From: Symsagittifera roscoffensis
Taxonomy: Eukaryota > Xenacoelomorpha > Acoela > Convolutidae
Direction of reading: 5' to 3'
Length of the DNA: 64,000 nt
NCBI RefSeq assembly: GCF_963678635.1
Contig: NC_087063.1
Location: 14,639,006 to 14,703,005, forward strand
Part shown: piece by piece, positions 56,445 to 64,000 of the stretch
How positions within the stretch are numbered: the stretch's first letter is position 1
Layout of the letters: each line of letters opens with the position of its first letter
Notes under the pieces: generated by a model
The model's database searches: none
What the model was told of the DNA's origin: nothing
What the model saw: only the letters and a program-made list of their open reading frames with translations
Position numbers and translations under genes: made by a program

Positions 56445-56830
56445 TTTATCTTGTCAAAAATGTCTTTGCGAGAGCGACTGATTTTTGAACAACTCTTTCG
56501 AGAAATGGTTCTTCTTGTTCTACGCTTGGATTTCTTTTTTCCACCTCCCAGCTGTTTTCGAACTGTTTTCGTTCCAACATCTTTTGCACACGTTTTGAGT
56601 TTTTTTCGTCCACTGACAACTTCTCCAATCTCTGGAGGGGTAATTTCAAATAAATCTGCTCCGATTCTTTTTGCAGCTGGGACTATATATTTTTTAATGA
56701 AGTGAATTGCAGTTCTCCCAAGAGTTTGTGCAAGAGCACCAAAACCTCTTCCACGCTGCCTTGCATGTCCACGAAAAATAGAAAAATTAGCTGAACTTTG
56801 AGCAACCATTTCGTATGAAGTATAAATCAA
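56441..56830 (-). CDS. Small basic core-like protein of Polintons, ~122-129 aa
   Basis: Intact frame. Pattern: FSIFRGHARQRGRGFGALAQ, then a helical hydrophobic part (IHFIKKYIVPAAKRIGADLF), then a very basic tail (GGGKKKSKRRTRRTISRKS). This small protein is conserved in Polintons/adintoviruses and is compared with adenovirus core proteins (pX/Mu, DNA-condensing). The second ATG (MVAQSS, residue 8) is the more likely start. It sits between the capsid-type genes, as in related elements. Confidence 0.8.
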   Translation of the reverse strand: MIYTSYEMVAQSSANFSIFRGHARQRGRGFGALAQTLGRTAIHFIKKYIVPAAKRIGADLFEITPPEIGEVVSGRKKLKTCAKDVGTKTVRKQLGGGKKKSKRRTRRTISRKSCSKISRSRKDIFDKIK

Positions 56831-56835
56831 AAATG

Positions 56836-57692
56836 ATTATCCGAAATCTTGCGAAATAAGAGGACATCTCGTGTAATTCCTACGGACACAAAAGGAATTT
56901 TTTCACCTGTAGTATCCCTTAGTTCTAGCTTTATGCTGTGGAAAAAGTTTTTTAATGATTTTTCAAATTGTCGATTTGTGAAGGATTGATAGTTCATGTA
57001 CTGTCCTGTAGATATTATGTCTCAATTTTTTACTTTGGAAATGAAAGGAATACAACGCAGTAATGGAGTTTTTGTATCGCCTACTATATTATATTCTATA
57101 ATATTACTATAAATCATTAAGGAATGTATTCTTTAATGTCGTAAGAATACTGAGGATAATGTAGTCATTTTCTTTTCATTATAACAGCTGTCTGATTTTG
57201 TTCTAAATCACAACCAAAAATGTGACTCAAATCAGCACTTTGAATTATAATCACTGATTGATCCTCAGGTAAAGGAATGGCAAATTTTTGAGTAATCTTA
57301 TCTACTGATACATAAATTCCGTTATATTCATATTTTTGTGCGCCTATACGTTTTCGAACTTTGTCATTCATGGCTACAACTATATCAACAATACTTGGAT
57401 ACAATCCAGGTTCAACATGCATCGGTTGAATCTTTCTTTTCTCCTCAGGACTTTCTCGTCCATCTACGAAAGTAAACTTTCCATCTGTAACGTTTTGGTA
57501 CAAAGAAGGGTACGATATTTCTGAAATAGCAACCTCCCATTCTCCTTTTAGATGTATTTGTTCCGGTAGAAAATTTGTAAAGGAACTAAGACTGTTATTC
57601 GGATAACAATTAAAAGAAGCATTAGAAACTAGCTCAATAGTAAAAAAATCCATGACAACTGATCGATAGAAACTCAATTTAAAAAATGACAT
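56836..57692 (-). pseudogene. Polinton virion-type protein (GEWEVAISEISYP family), broken by stops
   Basis: The open part, 57,692-57,165, has the conserved start of this family: MDFFTIELVSNASFNCYPNN and then GEWEVAISEISYPSLYQN. The second Met (MDFF) is the better start. The frame stops at 57,165. Homologous-looking sequence resumes in a second frame near 57,118 (VGDTKTPLLRCIPF), meets another in-frame stop near 57,028 and ends about 56,836 with the typical closing stretch. So the gene has at least one frame change and one nonsense codon. It is widely found in Polintons next to the integrase and is thought to be a minor capsid or penton-type protein. Confidence 0.75.
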
Positions 57693-57696
57693 ACCA

Positions 57697-58646
57697 CTAA
57701 TCTGAACATTTTCTCAGCTCTTTTTCATAAAATTTTCCCAGAACTTCTTCTTTTTCGAGATCTTTGATGATGTATGTTGGAGGTTTTTTTGTAGATATTG
57801 CCGAAATTTCAAAAATTTCATCTGTAAACTGTGGCTTGTATCCTTTTCGGAACGGAATATCTTTTTTCGAAATTCTAACTCTGTCATCAATTTTCAATTT
57901 TGGTTTAGTATATTTCTTGAATGATTTGTTGAACAATATTGATAAAAAATCACTGTTTTTCACATCTCTGGGAGATTTTCCAATTGATCGATTTTTGCGG
58001 CAGTTCAATGTAGAAACAAATTGCTGCAATTTGGGGACAAATTTTTCACCATGATCTTCAATGTAACGATATATTATATGTTTTAAAGATTGAATTGCTC
58101 TCTCTGCAAATGCAGCTTTTGTTTCACTCATTGTTGAGTAAACTTCAATGTCTTTTTCCTTGCAAAACTTTTTAACAGTTCCCCCATATTCTGTTCCTTT
58201 ATCAACCCAGAGTTTTTCAGGAGTGTTTTTTCGAGAAATCATTTTTCTAAAAGCTTCTAAAGTGTCTTTGGCATACTTTGTTTTCATTGTTTGAACTCTG
58301 ACAAATCTCGAAAAAAATATCTACAGCAACTAATAAATACTTGACTCCATTGTTTTGACTAGCTAACTTGTCTACAAAAGCCAAGTCCATACACCAGATT
58401 TCATTGATATATTTAGAAAACGCTTGAAGTCTTCGGAAAAACCTGATTGGTGGACCAAATTTTGTATACGATGTCTTGGTTTGGTCTACTTTTTTTTTTT
58501 GATAAACCACTCGCTTTACTCAAGTTTTGAATAGAACCGTACGCAGCTCTGCCCCTAGAATACAATCTGTTTAGTCTTGTCTTTTCAGATTTTGAAAGGG
58601 ATCCAAGTTCCTCTATCTTTTGCTTTGGCATTCTTGTTAATAACAA
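57697..58646 (-). pseudogene. Retroviral-type (rve) integrase of Polinton, two frameshifts
   Basis: Three consecutive frames carry one integrase. N-terminal helical part 58,646-58,505 (MPKQKIEELGSLSKSEKTRL); then 58,490-58,318 with EIWCMDLAFVDKLASQNNG, holding the first catalytic Asp and the following beta strands; then 58,287-57,697 with WVDKGTEYGG (second catalytic Asp), SETKAAFAERAIQSLK (catalytic Glu) and a C-terminal chromo/SH3-like end (KIDDRVRISKKD, YIIKDLEKEEVLGKFYEKEL). The breaks fall on homopolymers: eleven T at 58,490-58,500 and seven A at 58,311-58,317 (plus strand). They may be true mutations or sequencing errors. The stop lies four bases before the next gene. Confidence 0.9.
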
Positions 58647-58995
58647 GTATAGGAGGAACTTGAGTTGCTTCCAAAATAGTAAAGTAAATATCTGGAAAAT
58701 TGGTATTTTTTCGCTTTAGTGTACACACAAAGTCTACAATAGATTCTTTTGTATCTCGATTATCTAATATAAAATTGTCTGACTGGCTGAGTTTAATTCT
58801 AGGAGAATTCAAAATTAAATCAATAATATGCTTATCGTTGCTCGTTTTCAACCTCGCATTTACAGCACTGTAAACAAATTCAAAATTTTTTGGTACAATC
58901 TCCTCTTTCTCTTGCTTTTGTTCCAATTTTTGTTTCCTTGGAAGTGTACTTTGTGATTGATAAACTGAGGAGGGAACTAAAACAAACTGTTCCAT
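58585..58995 (-). CDS. Conserved Polinton protein upstream of the integrase, 136 aa
   Basis: Intact frame starting MEQFVLVPSSVYQ, with DNFILDNRDTKESIVDFVCT, DIYFTILEATQVPPILVINK and ending AKAKDRGTWIPFKI. This small protein type regularly accompanies Polinton integrases. Its function is unknown. Its last 62 bases overlap the start of the integrase frame in a different phase, a virus-like compaction. It is flanked on the other side by the ATPase remnant. Confidence 0.7.
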   Translation of the reverse strand: MEQFVLVPSSVYQSQSTLPRKQKLEQKQEKEEIVPKNFEFVYSAVNARLKTSNDKHIIDLILNSPRIKLSQSDNFILDNRDTKESIVDFVCTLKRKNTNFPDIYFTILEATQVPPILVINKNAKAKDRGTWIPFKI

Positions 58996-59051
58996 ACTAT
59001 GTCAATCGTTTAATGACAAAAGGGGTGATGATAGATATCAATTGTAACCCT

Positions 59052-59597
59052 TTAGTTGAACTTAAAATAATTCTTCTTTTGTGTAGAGGAGTTCTTTTTT
59101 GTGTTGGTTCTGAAATTTCTTTTCGTTATTTTACTACGTCTTCTTTCCGAAGATCTCGAAGCTCTCCTCTTAATAGGTTTACTAAACACTCGCTCAGAAA
59201 CTGAATGAAATCTTCTGGGCAATTGAGAATGAATTGTTTTCGAAGCCTTAGGGAAAATTTTAGAAATATTCGGAGAATAGAGACGTATTGTGTACTCATC
59301 GTCCAAAAATTTTGTCTCTATTCCAGCTGGTAAGTAAAATTTTGTTGGAACTGAGCCACTATTAGTGCAATACCTAAGTGAATCAACTGTTTTTGGGGTT
59401 AAATCAATAAGTAAATGACCATAAGGAACGGATGTTGCATCTTGACACCACTCTTTCAATTGTGATCCTAGACCTAGTTGTTGACTTAATGTATTGATTT
59501 GTAAAACATCCCTCGGCGACTTGAACAAGACTATGTATGTATTTTGTAACTCTACATCTCGTATGTTGTGGATAACATAATTCGAACGATTGCACAT
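59052..59597 (-). pseudogene. C-terminal part of an FtsK/HerA-type packaging ATPase
   Basis: The frame 59,597-59,052 (181 codons) begins inside the ATPase: LQNTYIVLFKSPRDVLQINT and then ATSVPYGHLLIDLTPKTVDS, the strands after Walker B and the closing region of Polinton ATPases. It ends in a basic tail (IKRRASRSSERRRSKITKRN). The Walker A and Walker B parts are absent: upstream sequence belongs to another gene (59,611-59,751). So a deletion has removed more than half of the gene, and the copy cannot package DNA. Confidence 0.8.
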
Positions 59598-59610
59598 ACT
59601 AGCATCAAAA

Positions 59611-59751
59611 CTATAACATAAATTGGCACAAAAAAACTAAAAGAGATCTTTTACATGTACGTCCAAACAATTTCCATGATTTTCGTTCATGATTTTCTTC
59701 ATCAAAAACAAAATTTCCTAAATTTACGGGCTTGTCACATTGATCGACCAT
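59611..59751 (-). pseudogene. N-terminal fragment of a small membrane protein, 46 codons
   Basis: ATG at 59,751 to TAG at 59,611: CDKPVNLGNFVFDEENHERK, then SWKLFGRTCKRS and a hydrophobic start (LLVFLCQFML). It looks like the beginning of a one-pass membrane protein known from this element group, cut off inside the membrane helix. It abuts the truncated ATPase, which marks the deletion junction at about 59,600-59,615. Confidence 0.55.
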
Positions 59752-59817
59752 CTTAACTCTAAAAAGAAAAAGTTGACAATGAAATTTAATTAAAGTTTGA
59801 AAATGGTAGTAAATTAG

Positions 59818-60409
59818 AATAATATAATTTACAATTTGTTAAAAAAACATCGAGTCCATGTTCCGTATGCAAATGCTTTTCTTTCTGCACAGTGAAGAGT
59901 TTTTGCATGACGAAATGGGTATTTGCTACACCTCCAATCATATTCTTCATCTTTGAATATCAAAAACTGAACTTTAGGGCAAGCGTAGTCATCCTAATTA
60001 ATAATCTTTGTTTCCCAAAATTCTGATAGAATCTTACATTTTTCATAACCTTTTGCAAAAAATTCCGTGTCTGTGGCTTCTAGATTTTTCAATATTTTTT
60101 CAAGTTCAGTATATTTTTCGTAACCATTGCTCCAATTGATTCGATGAAGATGCTGTGTACACCAAAAAGATTGGGATGTTGGTTTGAATATTTTGGAGGA
60201 AGAAAGGAATATCCTTCTGTTTGTCCATCCTTATAAACTCCTAATTCTTTCACTATATTGCTTTCGATACATTCAAAATCCAAAACAACTAGACTCATTC
60301 TGTTAATTGCTTTCTCTGGAGTTTTTTGTTTAAAATGATTAACAATCAAACAATGCATATACTGATGAAGCAAATATTTTAACATATAAACAGAAAATAA
60401 TCCAGTCAC
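59818..60409 (-). pseudogene. Exonuclease-like (DEDD-type) protein, broken
   Basis: It starts in frame 60,409-60,089 with SLVVLDFECIESNIVKELGV, where D-F-E is the first motif of DEDD 3'-5' exonucleases. Homology continues in a second frame from about 60,190 (NGYEKYTELEKILKNLEATD, FFAKGYEKCKILSEF) and runs to 59,818 with RHAKTLHCAERKAFAYGTW. A TAG interrupts it near 60,000 and a frameshift lies near 60,195. It may originally be joined to the frame upstream (see 60,406-60,741). The exonuclease fold is inferred from motif pattern only. It is not a DNA polymerase as far as seen: no palm motifs follow. Confidence 0.6.
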
Positions 60410-60741
60410 GTGACCAAGAAAGCATGAACTGGGGAGACTAGGTGCAACATAACAATACCCAGGACCTTTTTTGTAGTAGATTTCACAGATCCAGCAGAGT
60501 CATGTAGAATTGCATGTAGTCTAAAAATTTTGGAGTTTGCAAAAAAGTAATCCATACAGGAATTTCCGTATCCAATTAGTCCTCCAAAAGGAAACTTTTG
60601 GTTCCTTTCTTTTAAATTTATGTCCGGGTCCAAAACAATACAGGTACAAAGAAATAAATTTTTTCTTTTTGTATTTGATGAGAAATTTTGCCTAATAATC
60701 TCAAAAACTCTTAGAATTTCATTCATTTTCTGTAAGTTCAT
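60406..60741 (-). CDS. Unidentified Polinton-type protein, upstream partner of the exonuclease-like frame
   Basis: A 111-codon frame: FLCTCIVLDPDINLKERNQK, then YGNSCMDYFFANSKIFRLHA and HDSAGSVKSTTKK. After the last Lys pair the conserved-looking sequence moves to the -1 frame (GPGYCYVAPSLPSSCFLGHV), which leads directly into the exonuclease-like frame. The change falls on CTTTTTT at 60,466-60,472, which on the minus strand is A AAA AAG read in frame, a classical -1 slippery heptamer. Either programmed frameshifting or a one-base loss explains it. The ATG at 60,741 overlaps the end of the preceding gene by 23 bases. Confidence 0.5.
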   Translation of the reverse strand: MNLQKMNEILRVFEIIRQNFSSNTKRKNLFLCTCIVLDPDINLKERNQKFPFGGLIGYGNSCMDYFFANSKIFRLHAILHDSAGSVKSTTKKVLGIVMLHLVSPVHAFLVT

Positions 60742-61162
60742 TTTCTACAGTGCATTCGTCAATAATGATACAAGATTTTTTGAAGGTCTCTACATAACCT
60801 AGTAATGAATGAAGCATATCAAGTAATTTATCATATGTTTCTCTTTGTAGTTGTAAAGATTGATTGTTTTTCCATTGATTTCCATTTCTACGATATTCTA
60901 CAAGATCTATTTTTTTGGTATCAGATCGGTATCCTATGTGATTTTTTCTTCTACCATTATGCAGAGTCCACTCAAAGTGAGATATTTGTGAGTCTACGTC
61001 CAAATTCTGCAAGTTTGGTAAATTTTGAGATTCTATAATTGTTAGTGAAATTTTTTGGGACTTTTCTTCTAGAACAATATGAAAAAGTCCCAATTTATTG
61101 TGAAGTTTTAAGAGTAAATTTCTTGAAAAACCAATATTCCAACTCATACTGTTCAACACCAA
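60719..61162 (-). CDS. Unidentified protein, 147 aa
   Basis: Intact frame without a known domain. It has amphipathic N-terminal part (NLLLKLHNKLGLFHIVLEEK), a middle with HFEWTLHNGRRKNHIGYRSD, and an acidic end (CIIIDECTVENELTENE). It overlaps the following ATG (60,741) in another phase, so both are probably translated from one viral-style region. Likely an early or regulatory element protein by position, but this is a guess. Confidence 0.5.
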   Translation of the reverse strand: MVLNSMSWNIGFSRNLLLKLHNKLGLFHIVLEEKSQKISLTIIESQNLPNLQNLDVDSQISHFEWTLHNGRRKNHIGYRSDTKKIDLVEYRRNGNQWKNNQSLQLQRETYDKLLDMLHSLLGYVETFKKSCIIIDECTVENELTENE

Positions 61163-61304
61163 TACTAAAGGAAAATTGATTTTGAGGATAAATAGTTAAA
61201 TTACAAGACAAAAACATGAATAACACAAATTATTGTACATTACAGTTCTCAACAAACATAAAGTCTCCCAAAATTTGGGACAGTTCTTTGAATTTGTTCA
61301 AAGT

Positions 61305-61769
61305 TTAGTTGACATATGCAACTTGTTTCATTGCTTCATTCTCTTTTGCGGTGAACAGTCGAATCTGAATGTAGGGAGATTTGTTAATATTGTGCCTCCT
61401 GATGGTGACACAAACTTGTCTTCTATTGTATGTTGCTATGTCATACACTTTGTTGCAGTTGGCAAGCTCCTGATCCATAGTTGACTCTTTGTCAGAAGTG
61501 AGTTCCAATATAGGAACGAGTCCAAGGTTTTCAGCATCGTGAATAACAGTATTTCTAATTGCTGAGATTACTTCTCCTTCTTTTTCACCAAGATAGACTT
61601 GTTGTCTTTTTTCGAGTAGTCCCAACTCATTTTTCATGAATAGTTGAAAGCAGGGTTCGAAATAAATTTTCCCTTTGTAGGGTTTCTGGGACCATGCAAA
61701 TCCCCCAATTCTTGTTTGACTTTTTGAGAATTCAATGTAATTGGGACTTGTGTCTTTTCTTGAGTACAT
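61305..61769 (-). CDS. Unidentified protein, 154 aa
   Basis: Intact minus-strand frame, ATG 61,769 to stop 61,305. Contains IGGFAWSQKPYKGKIYFEPC, LFMKNELGLLEKRQQVYLGE, and a C-terminal half with two predicted beta strands (QVCVTIRRHNINKSPYIQIR). No signal peptide or membrane segment. It follows the same spacing style as the neighbours (about 140 bp upstream of the 61,162 gene). No family recognised. Confidence 0.5.
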   Translation of the reverse strand: MYSRKDTSPNYIEFSKSQTRIGGFAWSQKPYKGKIYFEPCFQLFMKNELGLLEKRQQVYLGEKEGEVISAIRNTVIHDAENLGLVPILELTSDKESTMDQELANCNKVYDIATYNRRQVCVTIRRHNINKSPYIQIRLFTAKENEAMKQVAYVN

Positions 61770-61779
61770 TTTTGAAGAA

Positions 61780-62300
61780 CAGACTGATCAGATGAAGAGA
61801 AATGAGAGAAATGATTTTGAGATTAAATGAAATTGGAAGTAAACAATATGAGTCATTCACTGAACCATAAAAGGAAATAGAACTATAATTGGAATTTTTG
61901 AGGGAAATTTCCAAATATGGAATTGTGTAGGTGTTAGTGTTCCTCTATAAATCCATAATTCTCAGCAAAAATTATTGTTTCAGATGGCTGCAGCTTTTAT
62001 TCAGAGTATTGTCAAAAATCGCTATTTATTTCCGTTTCCAGTGATTTTTACGAAAAATATTTAGTGACCAATAATTTTTGTGTCTCTACCCACAATTCTT
62101 ACTGTTCTTTGGAAAATTGTAAGTTCCACATACTTCTGATTGGTTCATCTTTCGATCAAATCTTACAACGATTGGCTAATTTTCATTTCACATACCAAAT
62201 TATCGATTGACTTTACACTCTGTACAAATACAGATTTCATTCAAATGTTTTTTCATCAACTGGCGAAGTTTTCAATCAACTTGACCGCGCTGTTCATCAC
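61780..62300. promoter_or_regulatory. Divergent non-coding region within the element
   Basis: About 520 bp with no convincing frame between the minus-strand row and the plus-strand ORF at 62,304. It is the natural place for promoters of both transcription units. I see no clear consensus box. Confidence 0.35.
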
Positions 62301-62303
62301 AAT

Positions 62304-62663
62304 TTGAAATGGAAAGGAGCAGAAAAAATGCCAAGTGTTGCAAAGAAAAGACTGTTACGCAAAAAATTCAATCGTCACTATTTATGTTCTAACCAGAAAT
62401 TAGCTTCCACACAAACTATTGTTTCAGCTTTTCTAGAAAGAGTTCGTAAAGTACAAAACTCAAAATATGAACATGATTTGTTAAAAATAATTGACTGTTT
62501 TTTTGATGGTTATGGATTTGTAAATAGTGATCATGTCAATTTTTCAATAAAAAACTCTGATATTCCATCTATTTTCACTCATATGTTTACAAAGTTACCA
62601 TTAATTACCAAAAAAAAATCACCGTTGTCAAAAACATTTGCAAAAAAATTTTCAAACATGTAA
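62304..62663 (+). CDS. Unidentified basic protein, 119 aa, plus strand
   Basis: The only plus-strand gene candidate of the element: basic N-terminus (VAKKRLLRKKFNRHYLCSNQ), helical middle (TIVSAFLERVRKV, HDLLKIIDCFFDGYGFVNSD) and basic end (KKKSPLSKTFAKKF). The second ATG (MPSVAKKR, residue 9) is also possible. It ends 30 bp before a minisatellite. It may be a DNA-binding protein because of its charge. No family recognised. Confidence 0.45.
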   Translation: MKWKGAEKMPSVAKKRLLRKKFNRHYLCSNQKLASTQTIVSAFLERVRKVQNSKYEHDLLKIIDCFFDGYGFVNSDHVNFSIKNSDIPSIFTHMFTKLPLITKKKSPLSKTFAKKFSNM

Positions 62664-62689
62664 GAAAGATGTAATATTTCTTTTGATTT

Positions 62690-63095
62690 TCAAAAAGTTG
62701 CAAAAAACATTTCAATTTTTTAACAAATTGTAAAAAGTGTTTCAATTTTTTTGACATAATGCGAAAAGTGTTTCAACTTTTTTGAGAAGATTCGAAAAGT
62801 GTTTCACTTTTTCACTACAAATGCGAAAATTGTTTCAATTTTTTTGACAAAACGCGAAAAGTGTTTTAATTTTTTTTTGACAAAATGCGAAAAGTGTTTC
62901 ACTTTTTTTGACAAGATTCGAAAAGTGTTTTTACTTTTTTCGATAAAATGCGAAAAGTATTTCAATTTTTTCGACAAAATGCAAAAAGTGTTTTACTTTT
63001 TTCGACAAAATGCGAAAAGTGTTTTACTTTTTTTCGACAAAACGCGAAAAGTGTTTCAATTTTTTCTACAAAAGGCTAAAAGTGTGTACAAGATG
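62690..63095 (+). repeat. ~31-bp minisatellite, about 13 units
   Basis: Units of the form AAAATGCGAAAAGTGTTTCA plus a T run and GAC repeat with period 29-33 bp and mild divergence. The frame over it (FFDKTRKVFQFF repeats) is a by-product and not a gene. Confidence 0.92.
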
Positions 63096-63336
63096 CAAAA
63101 TCAATTAGGTAACTTTTTATTTGTGTACAGTTTTTCTAGTGTTTTTCCGAATTTTTGTGCAAAAATTAATCAATGTTTTTAACATGTGTTCGAGTTCGGA
63201 GCACTTAACTAATTTCTAATTGTCTTTCAATAGTTTACCTTGAACCTCTCATCTTTTCTCATAATTAAAATTAAATTGAAGAAATTAATTACAGAAAACG
63301 AAGTCAAAACCAAACAACCTTTATTTACAAAAACAT

Positions 63337-63840
63337 TTAATCAAAGAGCTGTCGAGCAGCAGAAGAGTTCTGGAGGTTCTCTATAGAACTCAGAGCTGGA
63401 CGCGGTTCCATTGCTGGTGGTTGTTGTAAAGGAGTATTTTGAGGCGTCATTGTTTCTGAGAATCCCTCATCTTCAGCTATTGTGATGGGGTTTTCGACTG
63501 ATCCTTCCTCCTCCCAAGGAAAGAGGAAGTCGTCGACTGGTTGAGCCACAAATCTTGAGTCCGGAATCTCGGGATAGTTCATTCCCACATGATCAGAAAC
63601 TTCCCCCATCATTTGCATTGTTCCACGTTGGTTCTCTGTGATGGGAACTTGCATCATATGATGTTCGTTGAAATCCCTTCGCATCACTTCCACCATGTGC
63701 CAGACTTGGATTGGGATATCCATTGGTGCCAGAAAAACTCCAGAGACTGTTTCTCGCACTTGAATTCGTACTAGATCAGGAGAAAAATCTACAGAGTACA
63801 TGAAGTTGCTTTTTTGCACTGAGAAGATCATTTTGAGCAA
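63337..63840 (-). CDS. Unidentified acidic protein, 167 aa
   Basis: Intact frame, ATG 63,840 to stop 63,337. The N-terminal half looks folded (NFMYSVDFSPDLVRIQVRET, then VFLAPMDIPIQVWHMVEVMR). The C-terminal half is acidic and Pro-rich (EEEGSVENPITIAEDEGF, TPLQQPPAMEPRPAL) and probably disordered. ITIAEDEGF resembles a SUMO-interacting-type hydrophobic-acidic motif, but that is weak. It belongs to the element by position only. Confidence 0.5.
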   Translation of the reverse strand: MLKMIFSVQKSNFMYSVDFSPDLVRIQVRETVSGVFLAPMDIPIQVWHMVEVMRRDFNEHHMMQVPITENQRGTMQMMGEVSDHVGMNYPEIPDSRFVAQPVDDFLFPWEEEGSVENPITIAEDEGFSETMTPQNTPLQQPPAMEPRPALSSIENLQNSSAARQLFD

Positions 63841-63869
63841 TAAATTGAGTACAAGAGTAAAAATAAGAA

Positions 63870-63965
63870 AGAGTTGAGAGAGGGGTAGTTGACGGAAGAT
63901 AAGTTGAAATTAAGATATTTAGAGCTGAGAGAGCAGGTAGTTGACGGTAGTTAGGTTGAAAACAA
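63870..63965 (+). repeat. 51-bp direct repeat, two units
   Basis: AGAGTTGAGAGAGGGGTAG with TTGACGGAAGATAAGTTGAA at 63,870 returns as AGAGCTGAGAGAGCAGGTAG with TTGACGGTAGTTAGGTTGAA at 63,921. It lies upstream of the 63,840 start codon, so it may be part of a promoter, or of a terminal repeat beyond the window. Confidence 0.75.
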
Positions 63966-64000
63966 AATGATTTTTAGTTAGGAGTTAGGGGTACCTTCAA

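Larger units (their letters stand above)
54866..63840. mobile_element. Maverick/Polinton (adintovirus-like) endogenous element, decayed, right end outside the window
   Basis: A compact block in which nearly every base is in a short intron-less frame, mostly on the minus strand. It contains an adenain-type protease, capsid-type proteins, a small basic core-like protein, an rve integrase, the C-terminal end of an FtsK/HerA-type packaging ATPase, and an exonuclease-like protein. This gene set is specific to Mavericks/Polintons and adintoviruses. Several genes carry frameshifts or stops and one deletion junction is visible, so this copy is not able to move or form particles by itself. Neither terminal inverted repeat is seen. 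The block from 61.8 kb to the right belongs to it by density and style only. No type B DNA polymerase is visible and it may lie beyond 64,000. Confidence 0.9.

Noticed and set aside
59818-61162. Type B DNA polymerase of the Polinton
   Set aside because: A DFE motif is present, but no palm motifs follow and the remaining pattern fits a separate exonuclease-like protein. The polymerase is not in the window as far as I can see.
62799-63182. 127-codon open frame with KVFQFF-type repeats
   Set aside because: It is the translation of the 31-bp minisatellite. The period near a multiple of three in places keeps the frame open.
1-64000. CRISPR array or bacterial operon
   Set aside because: No regularly spaced identical short repeats with unique spacers. 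Introns and transposons show that the DNA is eukaryotic.

Overview
The window is animal nuclear DNA: AT-rich, spliced with ordinary GT-AG introns, gene-poor and full of transposon remains. One host gene is identified with confidence, a four-exon MANF/ARMET gene (plus strand, 19,875-27,555) with a signal peptide, eight cysteines, a CKGC motif and a KQEL ER-retention tail. The phylum cannot be fixed from the window. Long introns, Maverick/Polinton remains and tRNA-derived SINEs suggest an invertebrate with a mid-sized genome, but this is inference.

Left part (1-19.9 kb): a decayed ~165-bp satellite (2.28-3.45 kb); a minus-strand serine-rich protein gene whose N-terminal part lies in another frame (5.7-6.55 kb); two minus-strand single-exon four-helix membrane protein genes (9.1-9.7 and 18.9-19.4 kb), the second divergent from MANF; a tRNA-derived SINE; a second old satellite (12.2-13.3 kb); two copies of one non-LTR retrotransposon clade sharing a hairpin plus (TAC)n 3' end; and a Tc1/mariner-like foldback element with TA target duplications.

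Middle (19.9-38 kb): MANF, with a SINE, a truncated antisense LINE and an inverted-repeat-bounded DNA element in intron 1. Downstream is an old repeat family with tRNA-like modules. One part of it was recently duplicated as two ~2.5-kb tandem copies (30,651-33,148 and 33,149-35,645) that are almost identical.

Right part (38-54 kb): minus-strand, retroelement-like coding debris. It includes a gag-like helical pseudogene, a duplicated ~90-residue domain, and a three-fold tandem array of an unidentified, possibly envelope-like ORF, interrupted by a 23-N assembly gap. Plus-strand non-LTR remnants and short tandem arrays follow.

Far right (about 54.8-64 kb, running off the window): a decaying Maverick/Polinton (or adintovirus-like) provirus. 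The minus strand carries an adenain-type protease with all catalytic residues, capsid-type proteins, a small basic core-like protein, an rve integrase, the C-terminal part of a packaging ATPase, and an exonuclease-like protein. Several genes are broken by frameshifts, stops and at least one deletion. One of these frame changes falls exactly on an in-frame A AAA AAG slippery heptamer. No DNA polymerase B is visible within the window.
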